Notes: generated from the sequence alone by a model not told the origin. A stretch of 14,609 nucleotides of DNA from an uncultured Blautia sp. (GCA_958367245.1 CATXEA010000043.1:1-14609), one strand, 5' to 3'. Positions 6,627-14,277 are shown, counted from the stretch's first letter. Numbers and translations are program-made.

Positions 6627-6668
6627 CCAGAAAAACCGACGTGATTTTCACCATGTCGGTTTCTCTGG
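6627..6668. terminator. Bidirectional hairpin terminator between convergent MFS and XRE genes
   Basis: AAACCGAC (6633-6640) pairs with GTCGGTTT (6655-6662), extended inward by GTGA (6641-6644) with TCAC (6648-6651) past a three-base bulge, and outward by CCAG with CTGG across a two-base mismatch. A-rich DNA on the left and T-rich on the right suit termination in both directions. It fills the gap between the two convergent stop codons. Confidence 0.75.
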
Positions 6669-6678
6669 AATACTTATT

Positions 6679-7395
6679 TTAACTGGTATATACAGTTCTG
6701 TGAATCTTCAATAACTGCATTAGAATGCCATCTATTTTCTCCCTGTTTTCTTTATAAATACCATCTTCTTTTGCATTCAGTGTACTTTTTTCTACAAGTA
6801 TATTGTCGTTTTTCCCGATTTTTCCTTTCAGAGCTCTGTAATGATTTAGTTCAATGGCAAATGTTTCTCCTTCATACAATACAATACTGATTTCTGTATC
6901 ACCAATAACAAAATCTGCATAGCTGTTTTTAACATTAAAATCCCTTTTTAAGAAAGGCAGTTTTTGATTTGGCAAATGATAAAAGACATTCTCTTCTTCC
7001 AGCTCATAGATCTTATTTTCCTTGACAAATCCCAAATATTCTGCGTTATTTATAAATGTCTGATTCATGTTTGATGCACGGATTTTCCATCCGATCAGCA
7101 CTGCAGTAAATACAAGAATTGCCATTCCAAGGCAGACGACTGCCAGCTTTCCTATTCTTTTTATTTTGCTGTAAAAATCTATTTTTTCAACAAATTCTGT
7201 ATCTTCGTTCAGGAGTTTATCTAAGGATATGTGGTATGTATTACATATATCAATAAGCATCTGGAGATCCGGCATACTTCTTTCATTTTCCCAACTGGAT
7301 ACAGTCTGCCTTGTCACGCCGAATTTTGCTCCATATTCCTCCTGAGTCATATGAGATTCTGTTCGAGTCTGCTTTATCATTTCTGCAACTGTCAT
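6679..7395 (-). CDS. XRE-family regulator with single TM segment and extracytoplasmic domain
   Basis: Protein of 238 residues. The N-terminal HTH_3 domain spans about 5-60: IKQTRTESHMTQEEYGAKFG, then VTRQTVSSWENERSMPDLQ, and LIDICNTYHISLDKLL. A linker leads to one hydrophobic segment (83-104) and a C-terminal domain of about 130 residues that should lie outside the membrane. Such one-protein membrane regulators can couple an outside signal to DNA binding, but the C-terminal fold is not one I recognise. The start codon is uncertain: AAGGA lies 13 bases before the ATG at 7395, which is long, and another in-frame ATG follows five codons later. It is divergent from a BcrA-type ABC exporter, which makes that exporter the likely target. 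Confidence 0.85.
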   Translation of the reverse strand: MTVAEMIKQTRTESHMTQEEYGAKFGVTRQTVSSWENERSMPDLQMLIDICNTYHISLDKLLNEDTEFVEKIDFYSKIKRIGKLAVVCLGMAILVFTAVLIGWKIRASNMNQTFINNAEYLGFVKENKIYELEEENVFYHLPNQKLPFLKRDFNVKNSYADFVIGDTEISIVLYEGETFAIELNHYRALKGKIGKNDNILVEKSTLNAKEDGIYKENREKIDGILMQLLKIHRTVYTS

Positions 7396-7514
7396 GTTCG
7401 CTCTTTTGTCCTTTCTGTTTGCGTATCAAAATATCTGCCAGATTTTTCTCTTACAAATTCCGTCCCATCAGTTTCAGTATGCCACAAACACCTTTTTTCT
7501 ACAAGATAATATCG

Positions 7515-7600
7515 CTTTACATCCGTGTAAAGGAAACTTATCCTTCAAAAACAGCCCTGTAAAGACCCTGTTTCTTTACTTTTCCCCTGTATGTGCATAC
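7515..7600. promoter_or_regulatory. Cluster of inverted repeats in the XRE/ABC divergent region
   Basis: The 256-base gap between the two divergent genes holds CTTTACATCCGTGTAAAG (7515-7532, perfect seven-base arms), a second pair TGTAAAG...CTTTAC (7558-7579), and GTATGTGCATAC (7589-7600). These are plausible operator sites for the XRE regulator or another repressor of the ABC genes. I could not pick a convincing promoter for the rightward genes: GATAAT at 7505 lacks a matching -35. Confidence 0.45.
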
Positions 7601-7651
7601 GCTTAAATCATTCCAAACAATACTTTTTGCAAATCGAGAAAGGATGAGTCT

Positions 7652-8335
7652 ATGAACGATTTAATCAGAACAGAAAATCTTTGTAAGCAATACAAGGAAA
7701 CAACCGCCTTAAATCATGTCTCCTTACAGATTCCCAAAGGAGCAATTTACGGATTAATCGGAAATAATGGCGCCGGAAAAACAACCTTAATGAGAATTCT
7801 TTCAAAGCTTCAAAATCAGACATCCGGCACGATTTATCAGGCTCCAAATCTTAAAGTAGGAGCGCTCATTGAAACGCCTGCATTATATCCTACTTTGAGC
7901 GCCCGGGGCAATTTACTCTGCCAGTTAAAGATTACCGGATATCCAAAGAAAACGGAAAAAAATAAAGCAAAAGAGTTACTCTCTCTGGTGCATCTAAAAG
8001 ATTCCGGAAAGCTGGTCATGAACTATTCTCTGGGAATGAAACAGCGATTAGCTCTGGCAATGGCACTGGCAAATAATCCCGATTTTCTTATTCTGGATGA
8101 GCCGCTCAACGGTTTGGATCCCGAAGGAATCCAACAGATCCGTTCTGTTATTCTGGAATTAAATCAAAAATATGGTGTAACAATCCTGATTTCCAGCCAT
8201 ATTCTGGGGGAGCTGCAAAAGGTTGCCACGCATTATGGTTTCCTCAAAAACGGTACGCTGATTCGTGAATTTTCAGCATCTGATATCATGGATACTGACC
8301 TTGAAACCTTTTATTTTAAGAATATTTTGTCATAG
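7652..8335 (+). CDS. ABC transporter ATP-binding protein, BcrA/LanF type
   Basis: Cytoplasmic ATPase subunit of 227 residues that powers export through the partner permease. Walker A is GNNGAGKTT (37-45), the signature is YSLGMKQR (125-132, the LSGGQ variant typical of bacitracin and lantibiotic self-protection ATPases), Walker B is FLILDEP (145-151) followed by LNGLDPEG, and the switch His is in ISSHI (180-184). The Q-loop position reads IETP, with Glu instead of Gln, as is common in this subgroup. AAGGA lies seven bases before the ATG. The permease gene follows after 18 bases, and an XRE-TM regulator is divergent. The likely role is resistance to a peptide antibiotic or lantibiotic; the substrate is inference. 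Confidence 0.92.
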   Translation: MNDLIRTENLCKQYKETTALNHVSLQIPKGAIYGLIGNNGAGKTTLMRILSKLQNQTSGTIYQAPNLKVGALIETPALYPTLSARGNLLCQLKITGYPKKTEKNKAKELLSLVHLKDSGKLVMNYSLGMKQRLALAMALANNPDFLILDEPLNGLDPEGIQQIRSVILELNQKYGVTILISSHILGELQKVATHYGFLKNGTLIREFSASDIMDTDLETFYFKNILS

Positions 8336-8353
8336 TCCAGGGAGGGATTTTTT

Positions 8354-9196
8354 ATGAAAAAACTTTTATCAATGGAACTTAAACGAGCCGTATTTGCTCC
8401 TGTATTATGGATTGGATGTGCTGCAGTAATCCTGAAAAATGTTTACGGAATCTTACTGTGTGAATATGGTTTTACGATTTATACTACATCCTTTTTATTT
8501 TCAAATTCCGGTTTCATCTGCATCATTATGGCAATTCTTCTTCCGTTACATATTGGTCACGACTTTGAAGTTCGTACAATTAATAATAAGATAACTGCCG
8601 GTTATTCCAGAAAGCAGATTTACCTTACAGAAGTAATAACAGGAGGAATCTGTACTACCTTTTTATTCCTGGCAGATATCATTTCCGTCTTTGTTTGTTC
8701 TGCTGTACAACGCTTAACATTCAGTGAGGATATCCCGTATTCTGCCTTTTTGTTCAATGCGATGATATGTTTTGTCTGCCTGCTCACCATCTCTTCCCTC
8801 TATACCGTGGTTGTAATGGTGGTACATCGGCAGCTCATAAGTCTGGGAATCGTTGTAATACTGACCTTATCCCTGCTTTCCTTCGGCGGAAATACAGTCT
8901 CCAGTCTGCGCCAGTCTGAATTCTGGAATGATCCTGTCACACAGGCAGTAGAGGATAATCCCTTACACATCAGTGGTATAAAAAGAACCGCCGCAAATTT
9001 ACATCTTTTTGTTTCTCCCTTTGCACAGACTGCCTACCAGCCATATATATTAGTGGAGCCGGAAAGCAAAGAGGATTGTTCCCTCCTGCTGAAAAATATG
9101 CCGTATCATTTTGAATTTTGTATGATAAATATTTTAGAAATACTCCTGTTCTGTCAGATTGGGATTCACATATTTAAAAAACAGGATTTGAAGTGA
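8354..9196 (+). CDS. ABC-2 type permease, partner of the BcrA-type ATPase
   Basis: Integral membrane protein of 280 residues with about six spans (near 13-33, 53-70, 94-116, 130-155, 162-178 and 257-275), the usual layout of BcrB/LanE/G-like permeases. The first loop carries GHDFEVRTINNKITAGYSRK (68-87), the conserved coupling-helix region of ABC-2 permeases in Bacillota. A larger outside loop lies at about 180-255, before the last span. GGGAGGG stands seven bases before the ATG, 18 bases after the ATPase stop, so the two genes form one transcript. A strong hairpin follows the stop codon. Confidence 0.88.
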   Translation: MKKLLSMELKRAVFAPVLWIGCAAVILKNVYGILLCEYGFTIYTTSFLFSNSGFICIIMAILLPLHIGHDFEVRTINNKITAGYSRKQIYLTEVITGGICTTFLFLADIISVFVCSAVQRLTFSEDIPYSAFLFNAMICFVCLLTISSLYTVVVMVVHRQLISLGIVVILTLSLLSFGGNTVSSLRQSEFWNDPVTQAVEDNPLHISGIKRTAANLHLFVSPFAQTAYQPYILVEPESKEDCSLLLKNMPYHFEFCMINILEILLFCQIGIHIFKKQDLK

Positions 9197-9251
9197 TTCG
9201 AGATATGATAACGGCTTACCCATATCAGTAAGCCGTTATCGTAAACTCGAA
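9197..9251. terminator. Long hairpin between convergent ABC permease and XRE-DUF2007 genes
   Basis: GATAACGGCTTAC (9207-9219) pairs perfectly with GTAAGCCGTTATC (9228-9240), 13 pairs with an eight-base loop. An outer TTCGAG/CTCGAA pair (9197-9202 with 9246-9251) can extend it. No clear T-run follows on either strand, so it may stabilise 3' ends or block convergent transcription as well as terminate. Confidence 0.7.
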
Positions 9252-9253
9252 AT

Positions 9254-10198
9254 TCATTTAAGTCCCATTCCATTTATCACCTGTAGCGCGCATTCTGCTT
9301 TATCCTTGGCTACAAAAATCGCAACTCTGTCATCCATTCCTCTTCCCATTCCATAGCGAACAGAGGCAAATCCTGCATCCCCCAAGTCCTGTGTATATGC
9401 TATAATCCCATTTTCCTTCAATGTGTTCAGGATCATTTCCGCCTGCATATTGCCATCTGAAATAAATATGTTTACAGGCTGCTGTCCATCATTCTCATCA
9501 GATTTATGATTCGTTATAATCTTATTTTTTCTCTTTTTACTGAGACAGGCCATAATCCTTAATACCCCAAATCCGGTCACTGAAATTCCGACAAAAAACA
9601 CCGCAACAACCTGAGCTGTTTTTGTCACGGAGGCTCCCAGTTTCAAATAAACAGCAGCCAGAAGTGCCGAAAAAACACCTGCACAAATAATACTGATTAC
9701 CCCGTCGGTAAATGGAGTATTTTTTAATTTTGAGCCTTTTTCCCAAAGTCCATGATAAATCATAACTCCCAGATAAAAGATACCCCCCGCCAGCAAAATC
9801 GCGGTTTCTCCTGCAACAAGTGACAGATTACCGGTTATAAGCAGTTGTACAACAATCATTGCCACGCAGACTGCAAACGTAAAACCAAATGCAGTGTTTC
9901 CAATCTTTAAGACTTTTTCTTTTTCCAGAGAATTGTAATCTGCTACCTTTGATAATGTTTCCTTTAATTCTTTGTCCATAATCTCGCCTTTCCTTTCTCC
10001 ATCCAGGATTTCTTTTACCTCTACCTCGTAAAACTCCGCAATCTGGATCAGGACACTCAAATCCGGCATATTGGTTCCTGTCTCCCATCGGGAGATAGTT
10101 CTTCCCGATACATTAAGAATCTCTGCAAGCTGTTCCTGCGTCAGTCCTTTCTCTTTACGGAGTTCTCGTAAAAATGTTCCAATCTTCTTTGCATCCAT
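9254..10198 (-). CDS. XRE-family regulator fused to four TM segments and a DUF2007-like domain
   Basis: Protein of 314 residues with three parts. Residues 6-68 form an HTH_3 DNA-binding domain (FLRELRKEKGLTQEQLAEIL, NVSGRTISRWETGTNMPDLS). Residues 101-121, 126-146, 165-185 and 194-216 are hydrophobic spans. Residues 242-312 match the pattern of DUF2007, a putative signal-transducing domain: NIFISDGNMQAEMILNTLKE, GIIAYTQD, then VAIFVAKDKAECALQVI. After four spans both the HTH and the DUF2007 part should be cytoplasmic. I start it at the ATG at 10198, because AGGAGG stands seven bases upstream; a longer in-frame start at 10291 lies above that site. No obvious target adjoins except the ABC genes on either side, both transcribed toward it or away in separate units. 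What it senses is unknown. Confidence 0.85.
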   Translation of the reverse strand: MDAKKIGTFLRELRKEKGLTQEQLAEILNVSGRTISRWETGTNMPDLSVLIQIAEFYEVEVKEILDGERKGEIMDKELKETLSKVADYNSLEKEKVLKIGNTAFGFTFAVCVAMIVVQLLITGNLSLVAGETAILLAGGIFYLGVMIYHGLWEKGSKLKNTPFTDGVISIICAGVFSALLAAVYLKLGASVTKTAQVVAVFFVGISVTGFGVLRIMACLSKKRKNKIITNHKSDENDGQQPVNIFISDGNMQAEMILNTLKENGIIAYTQDLGDAGFASVRYGMGRGMDDRVAIFVAKDKAECALQVINGMGLK

Positions 10199-10305
10199 TT
10201 TCTTCCCTCCTTTCGCCCTTACCCTACCACAAATATGACTAACAGAACACGACACAAAGCGAGAAATGCCATGTTTTTCATAATTAGACATCTGTGTCCG
10301 GTGGT

Positions 10306-10342
10306 TTTACAGGAAAGTCCTTTTTCTGTAAACTCTTATAAT
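10306..10342 (+). promoter_or_regulatory. Inverted repeat and -10 before the response-regulator fossil
   Basis: TTTACAG (10306-10312) and CTGTAAA (10326-10332) form a perfect inverted repeat with a 13-base spacer, ending four bases before a consensus TATAAT (10337-10342). No -35 hexamer is present, so the repeat may bind an activator. It would serve rightward transcription into the broken response-regulator gene. The same DNA lies upstream of the leftward XRE-DUF2007 gene and could regulate it too. Confidence 0.4.
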
Positions 10343-10374
10343 TCATAACCTAACAGAATAAACAATTGCTGTCA

Positions 10375-10446
10375 ATGAATTCAAACGGTAATATTTTGGT
10401 AATTGAAGACGATTGTGCCATTGCGCAAAGCCTGAAATTAAATAAT
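10375..10446 (+). pseudogene. Fossil of a response-regulator gene (N-terminal receiver fragment)
   Basis: From the ATG at 10375 the frame reads NGNILVIEDDCAIAQSLKLN, the unmistakable first strand and acidic pocket of a CheY-like receiver domain (the EDD pair binds Mg2+ near the phosphorylated Asp). Similarity ends after about 22 codons; the frame then runs on antisense into the ABC permease gene with no receiver-like content. The phospho-Asp, the rest of the receiver and the DNA-binding domain are missing. No ribosome site precedes the ATG. A promoter-like region with an inverted repeat remains upstream. FtsX-type exporters of this kind are often encoded beside a two-component system, so this is probably the stump of a lost partner. 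Confidence 0.65.
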
Positions 10447-10500
10447 AAACCTCACAAGAGGATTGTTTTCTGTTTTTTGAAAAAACTTTCTATGCTTTCC

Positions 10501-13029
10501 TCACTCAACCTCCACCCAGATGCGTTCCACCAAACTTGCGCTCTTTTCCAGCTTCCCATATGCAAGCAGGGGAACTGCGATGCACACAGTCAAAAGTAAG
10601 ACACAAGCTATGAGAAACGGCACCACCGGAAACCAGAACGCTGCTCCCATATAGTTCATAGACTGATAAATGGCATATGTAATTCCCAATCCAACAGTCA
10701 GAGTTAAAAACATAACGCCTCCTGTATAGAATATCCCTTCCCACATAAGCATTTTTCTAACCTGGCGCTCTGACATTCCCACACTTTCCATAATGGAAAT
10801 CTCTTTTCGACGGCTTTGGATATTTCCCACAGAAGTGTTGACGTAATTCATTCCCCCGATCACCGCCAGAATCAAAACAATTCCAAGACCAATTTCAACC
10901 ATATGACCCTGGGCTTTTTCTACTATTTCAGCCTGTTTAATCTTAGACTCCCAGGAAAAATCTGACGCATCCGGACTTTCCCTGAGAATGTTCTCCACTG
11001 CAAACTCTGTCTTTTCGTCAAATTCTTTTTCATACTGTATCCCTGCTTTAAATATAATCGGTTCTTTTGCAAAATTGGAAACTGCCTGATCAATAACAAT
11101 CATAGTCGGCGGATATCCCAAAAGCGCGGTGTAATCATTGATATCCGTCAGCGCTGCAATCTCAAAGGAACAGGTATGTTCCGGATTTTCATATTCCCCA
11201 CAGAGGATGTTTTTTCCTATCAGCTTCTTTTCGTCCAGATTAAATAAACCGTTCCGATACAAAATACAGGTTTCGCCCTTTAGAAATGCTGTTTCATCCA
11301 CCGGCTCCTCCAGTTCCTGATTCAATGCGCGAAAATCTGCTTCTGTGATCCCGATCAATGAGGAGCCAAAATTCTCTGGATGATTCTTATATTCTTCAAG
11401 ATCGTCTTCATAGGGAATTTCCATCCAAGTCTCATAAAATTCTCTCATCCATACATCGGATACTTCCGGTTCCCATGGAATCACCGTGGAAACACAGCTT
11501 ACGGGAAAGATATCTGCAACGCCGTCCGTCTCTCTGATCCTATCCAGAATTTCCTGATTTAAGATCTGTTTTACCCCCTGAAGCTGCGCTTTTCCTTCCT
11601 CGTCCTGCTCCACAGCTATATTTTGGATGGTATCATTCTCAACAACCATATCAAGTCCTCTGTAGTTGTAGACATATTCCCGTGCGGACTGGGTGTGAAG
11701 TAAAATCACCAGACAGACAAACACGGAAAGGCTGGCTGACAGAGAAAACATGGTAACTACGGTCTTCTTTTTGTTTCTGGTCAGTTGTTCCACTGCCATC
11801 CGGCGTATCAGGTTCCCCTTTTTTGTCTTATGGCCTTTTTTGATGCCGGAAACCGGACGATATCCCAACGCTTCTATGGGAGAACTGGATACGGCAAGAT
11901 GCATGGGTTTTCTGGCTGCATACCAGACAGATATCCCGGTCAGCAAAACCGTCAGAAAAAAGACTGCCGGATGAAAGGCCACCTGAACTTTGCCAGTCTG
12001 TCCCTGTTTCATTCCCAAAGACTCAATAACCACAGGAATCAGGGAAAAGGAAACGCCAAAGCCGAGAAGAAGCCCTAGAGCACATCCGATTCCACCAATC
12101 CAAAACATCTGTTTTTTTATCAGACTACGGATTTGTTTTCCAGTCATTCCAATGGTCTGCAGCAATCCATAATAACGAATATTTCCTGCCACGGACAAAT
12201 ACATGATGTTATAGATCAGCAGATAAGCGCTCAGACAGGTAACTGCTACAATCCCTGCAATTCCACAGAAAATCTCCGCGGCATTGCCAAATTCGTAGAC
12301 ATAGAACAGTCTTTGAGATTTCTTCAGCTTCATTTTATCAATAAATGACTGCTGCTCGTCCTCGGACATCCATCTTTTTTCAAAAGAAATATTGCATCGG
12401 CTATTATACAGTTCCTCAATTCCTTCCTGATTACAAAAGGCTTTTGATACAAAAAAATTATCGATATTGCCAAATCCGTCCCAGATTCCACTGATCCGGA
12501 AGGTTTTCTCTTGGAGCTTCTCTTTAATCTCGTATATGAAGGTGATTTCATCCCCTGCTTTTTTGTTTTCAAACCCACATTTTTTTAAGGCTTCCTCTGT
12601 AACCATGATTTCATTTTCTGCGGTCGGATACTTTCCCTGCAAAAAAGTTCTTGTAGGCGCCATCATATCCTCCCACAATATTTCATCTGCATACACCAGT
12701 CCTACTCCCGGTGTTTTGTCCGCCTCTGTTTCTTTGACTGCTCCGGCAACCGTCAGAATCCCAAACTGTTTTACATTTTCATCATTTTCCAGAATTGTTT
12801 TTTGTTCCTCAGTTACTCCGTACAGAATTGCATCAAAATCAGCTCCATTCAAACGGATGTTTTGGAGTTTGTTCATTTTTAAATAGGTCAGACCCACGGT
12901 AAACACACTGAACAGAAGGAAGGAAGACAGCAGCACTGCAACGGTCATGGTGATGCTTCGCCGGAAATTGCTTTTCAGATTAGTTTTTGCCATGTGATTT
13001 ATCACCGGCTGATTATTGTTTTTAAGCAT
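10501..13029 (-). CDS. MacB/Vex-like ABC transporter permease with two FtsX domains
   Basis: Membrane protein of 842 residues with eight predicted spans at about 27-50, 252-276, 308-333, 355-372, 423-445, 710-733, 767-788 and 800-824. Two large outside domains (about 51-250 and 446-709) follow spans 1 and 5, giving two copies of the four-TM FtsX plan. Each copy has the family hallmark after its second span: LLQTIGMTGKQI (about 289-300) and IMESVGMSERQV (about 746-757). This differs from ten-TM BceB. I use the ATG at 13029, which overlaps the end of the ATPase gene (ATGCTTAA), so translation is probably coupled; a GTG at 13038 is too close to the AGGA site. Likely role: mechanotransmission-type export or removal of a peptide, lipid or antibiotic from the envelope. 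Confidence 0.9.
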   Translation of the reverse strand: MLKNNNQPVINHMAKTNLKSNFRRSITMTVAVLLSSFLLFSVFTVGLTYLKMNKLQNIRLNGADFDAILYGVTEEQKTILENDENVKQFGILTVAGAVKETEADKTPGVGLVYADEILWEDMMAPTRTFLQGKYPTAENEIMVTEEALKKCGFENKKAGDEITFIYEIKEKLQEKTFRISGIWDGFGNIDNFFVSKAFCNQEGIEELYNSRCNISFEKRWMSEDEQQSFIDKMKLKKSQRLFYVYEFGNAAEIFCGIAGIVAVTCLSAYLLIYNIMYLSVAGNIRYYGLLQTIGMTGKQIRSLIKKQMFWIGGIGCALGLLLGFGVSFSLIPVVIESLGMKQGQTGKVQVAFHPAVFFLTVLLTGISVWYAARKPMHLAVSSSPIEALGYRPVSGIKKGHKTKKGNLIRRMAVEQLTRNKKKTVVTMFSLSASLSVFVCLVILLHTQSAREYVYNYRGLDMVVENDTIQNIAVEQDEEGKAQLQGVKQILNQEILDRIRETDGVADIFPVSCVSTVIPWEPEVSDVWMREFYETWMEIPYEDDLEEYKNHPENFGSSLIGITEADFRALNQELEEPVDETAFLKGETCILYRNGLFNLDEKKLIGKNILCGEYENPEHTCSFEIAALTDINDYTALLGYPPTMIVIDQAVSNFAKEPIIFKAGIQYEKEFDEKTEFAVENILRESPDASDFSWESKIKQAEIVEKAQGHMVEIGLGIVLILAVIGGMNYVNTSVGNIQSRRKEISIMESVGMSERQVRKMLMWEGIFYTGGVMFLTLTVGLGITYAIYQSMNYMGAAFWFPVVPFLIACVLLLTVCIAVPLLAYGKLEKSASLVERIWVEVE

Positions 13030-13711
13030 GGAACTCACTTCCTTTCACAATTTTTCCATCCTCGATCCGTACTATGCGGTCTGCCATCTGTGCAATGTCA
13101 TTGTCATGGGTGATTAAAACAATCGTCTGACGAAACTGTTTTGCCACAATTTTCAAAAGTCCCATAACGTCGTGACTGGTAGCGGTATCCAGATTTCCGG
13201 TAGGTTCATCGCAGAGAAGGATCTGAGGTTTTGCCGCGATTGCCCGGGCAATGGCCACACGCTGCTGTTGTCCTCCGGAAAGAGTGCCTGGCAGCGCTTC
13301 CTTCTTGTCAGTCAGTTGAAGTAAGGTTAAAATCCCGTCTATAAATTCGTGATCGATCCGTTTGCCGTCCAATTCTATAGGTAAAACAACATTTTCATAT
13401 ACATTCAAATCAGGAACAAGGTTATAGCTCTGGAAAACAAATCCCACCCGTCTTCTCCGAAATACGGCAAGCTGTTCCTTGGTAAGACCTGCCAGATTTT
13501 TTCCGGAAACGATTACTTCTCCTTCAGTGGGCACATCCAGTCCGCCGATCATGTGCATCAACGTACTTTTTCCACTTCCGGATTTCCCTATAATAGCCAC
13601 AAACTCCTGTGGCTTCACTCGAAAATCCACACCATCCAACGCTTTTACGATATTGCTTCCCAGTTGATAATATTTTTTCAGATTTTTTGTTTCTACGATC
13701 CAAGATTCCAT
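13022..13711 (-). CDS. MacB/LolD-type ABC transporter ATP-binding protein
   Basis: Cytoplasmic ATPase of 229 residues that drives the FtsX permease. Seen in order: Walker A GKSGSGKST (48-56 region), Q-loop FQSYNLVP, signature LSGGQQQRVAIARA, Walker B ILLCDEPTGNLD, and the switch His in ITHD. The GNLDT and FQSYNL patterns are typical of the MacB/LolD/FtsE group that pairs with FtsX-fold permeases. AGGAG stands six bases before the ATG at 13711; an earlier in-frame ATG at 13729 is on the wrong side of that site. Its last eight bases overlap the permease start. It is probably controlled from the repeat-rich region at 13765-13827, since no regulator gene adjoins. Confidence 0.93.
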   Translation of the reverse strand: MESWIVETKNLKKYYQLGSNIVKALDGVDFRVKPQEFVAIIGKSGSGKSTLMHMIGGLDVPTEGEVIVSGKNLAGLTKEQLAVFRRRRVGFVFQSYNLVPDLNVYENVVLPIELDGKRIDHEFIDGILTLLQLTDKKEALPGTLSGGQQQRVAIARAIAAKPQILLCDEPTGNLDTATSHDVMGLLKIVAKQFRQTIVLITHDNDIAQMADRIVRIEDGKIVKGSEFHA

Positions 13712-13764
13712 AAGTTTCTCCTTTTCCATATATTTAATCGTCTGCTTTCTTTTGACTTATTACT

Positions 13765-13827
13765 ATCATAACAAGAAAAAATCACAATCCTGTCACAATC
13801 TAACATTGTCACAAAACTGTGATTTTT
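13765..13827 (-). promoter_or_regulatory. Repeat-rich control region or terminator upstream of the FtsX-type ABC operon
   Basis: Read leftward there are three TTGTGA hexamers (13814-13809, 13798-13793, 13787-13782), the last two 11 bases apart, upstream of a -10-like TATGAT (13770-13765) that has no proper -35. Direct repeats one turn apart before a weak promoter are typical of OmpR/PhoB-type response-regulator activation. The same DNA also holds a ten-base inverted repeat, AAAAATCACA (13777-13786) and TGTGATTTTT (13818-13827), with a smaller ACAAT/ATTGT pair inside, followed leftward by a T-run. It could therefore terminate the HEPN operon. Both roles may apply. Confidence 0.45.
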
Positions 13828-13872
13828 GAACGCTATGCACACATCATTGACTGGTATATGGATTTATTTCTT

Positions 13873-14277
13873 TTAGATATTTTCTAACTCCGCACCGTAA
13901 TATTTTTCAATCCCTTTCTGCATTTTTACAAATGCGGGAATATATTCTTTTAGAATAATTTCAACTAATCTTCTTGCTGCCAATGCATCATAAATATGTG
14001 TCAGATCATTTCTATTTTTTAACATTCCAAGCCAAATATCTTCATCAATAAAATCAAAAACCGTAAATGCTGTTTTTAAAATCATTTTTGGAGAACCTGT
14101 TGCTGAAATGGATTGCCCTTCATAACTTAACAGTTCCTTTAATACTTTCCATCCTAATTCAAACTGTACAAAGAATTTATCAATGATTCCCCCTAAAATA
14201 AATTCGTTGGATAAGTCTTCCTTTTCTGCTGTAACAAGCACTTTCAGATTAGATTTAAAATGCTCAAACTTCTTCAT
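13873..14277 (-). CDS. HEPN-domain protein, nucleotidyltransferase partner of HI0074/HepT type
   Basis: All-helical protein of 134 residues. It carries RNDLTHIYD at 89-97, an intact R-x4-H-x-Y motif (Arg89, His94, Tyr96), the RNase active site of HEPN toxins. Length, the early FxxNL pattern and the RN-x-x-x-H-x-Y-D sequence fit the 'nucleotidyltransferase substrate-binding, HI0074' branch. In characterised HEPN/MNT pairs the HEPN protein is an RNase toxin, and the MNT partner inactivates it by adding AMP to the motif Tyr; Tyr96 would be that residue here. I start it at the ATG at 14277, which overlaps the end of the upstream MNT gene by 14 bases (ATGAAGAAGTTTGA); an earlier ATG at 14301 is possible. 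AT-rich compared with the ABC genes, which suggests separate acquisition. Confidence 0.85.
   Translation of the reverse strand: MKKFEHFKSNLKVLVTAEKEDLSNEFILGGIIDKFFVQFELGWKVLKELLSYEGQSISATGSPKMILKTAFTVFDFIDEDIWLGMLKNRNDLTHIYDALAARRLVEIILKEYIPAFVKMQKGIEKYYGAELENI

Noticed and set aside
7311..7606. Rightward open frames in the XRE/ABC intergenic region
   Set aside because: They start inside the leftward XRE gene, are Ser/Phe/Cys-rich as antisense frames tend to be, and have no supporting ribosome site; the region carries inverted repeats instead.
10199..10291. 31-residue N-terminal extension of the XRE-DUF2007 regulator
   Set aside because: The AGGAGG site lies inside the extension, seven bases before the ATG at 10198, and the HTH begins right after that ATG.
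10451..10480. Terminator for the FtsX ABC operon (CCTC/GAGG hairpin)
   Set aside because: Only four base pairs with a loose T-rich tail leftward; too weak to call.
12467..12886. Rightward open frame of 139 codons inside the FtsX permease gene
   Set aside because: It is fully antisense to a gene with clear FtsX features; the Ser/Phe-rich product shows no domain and has no credible ribosome site.
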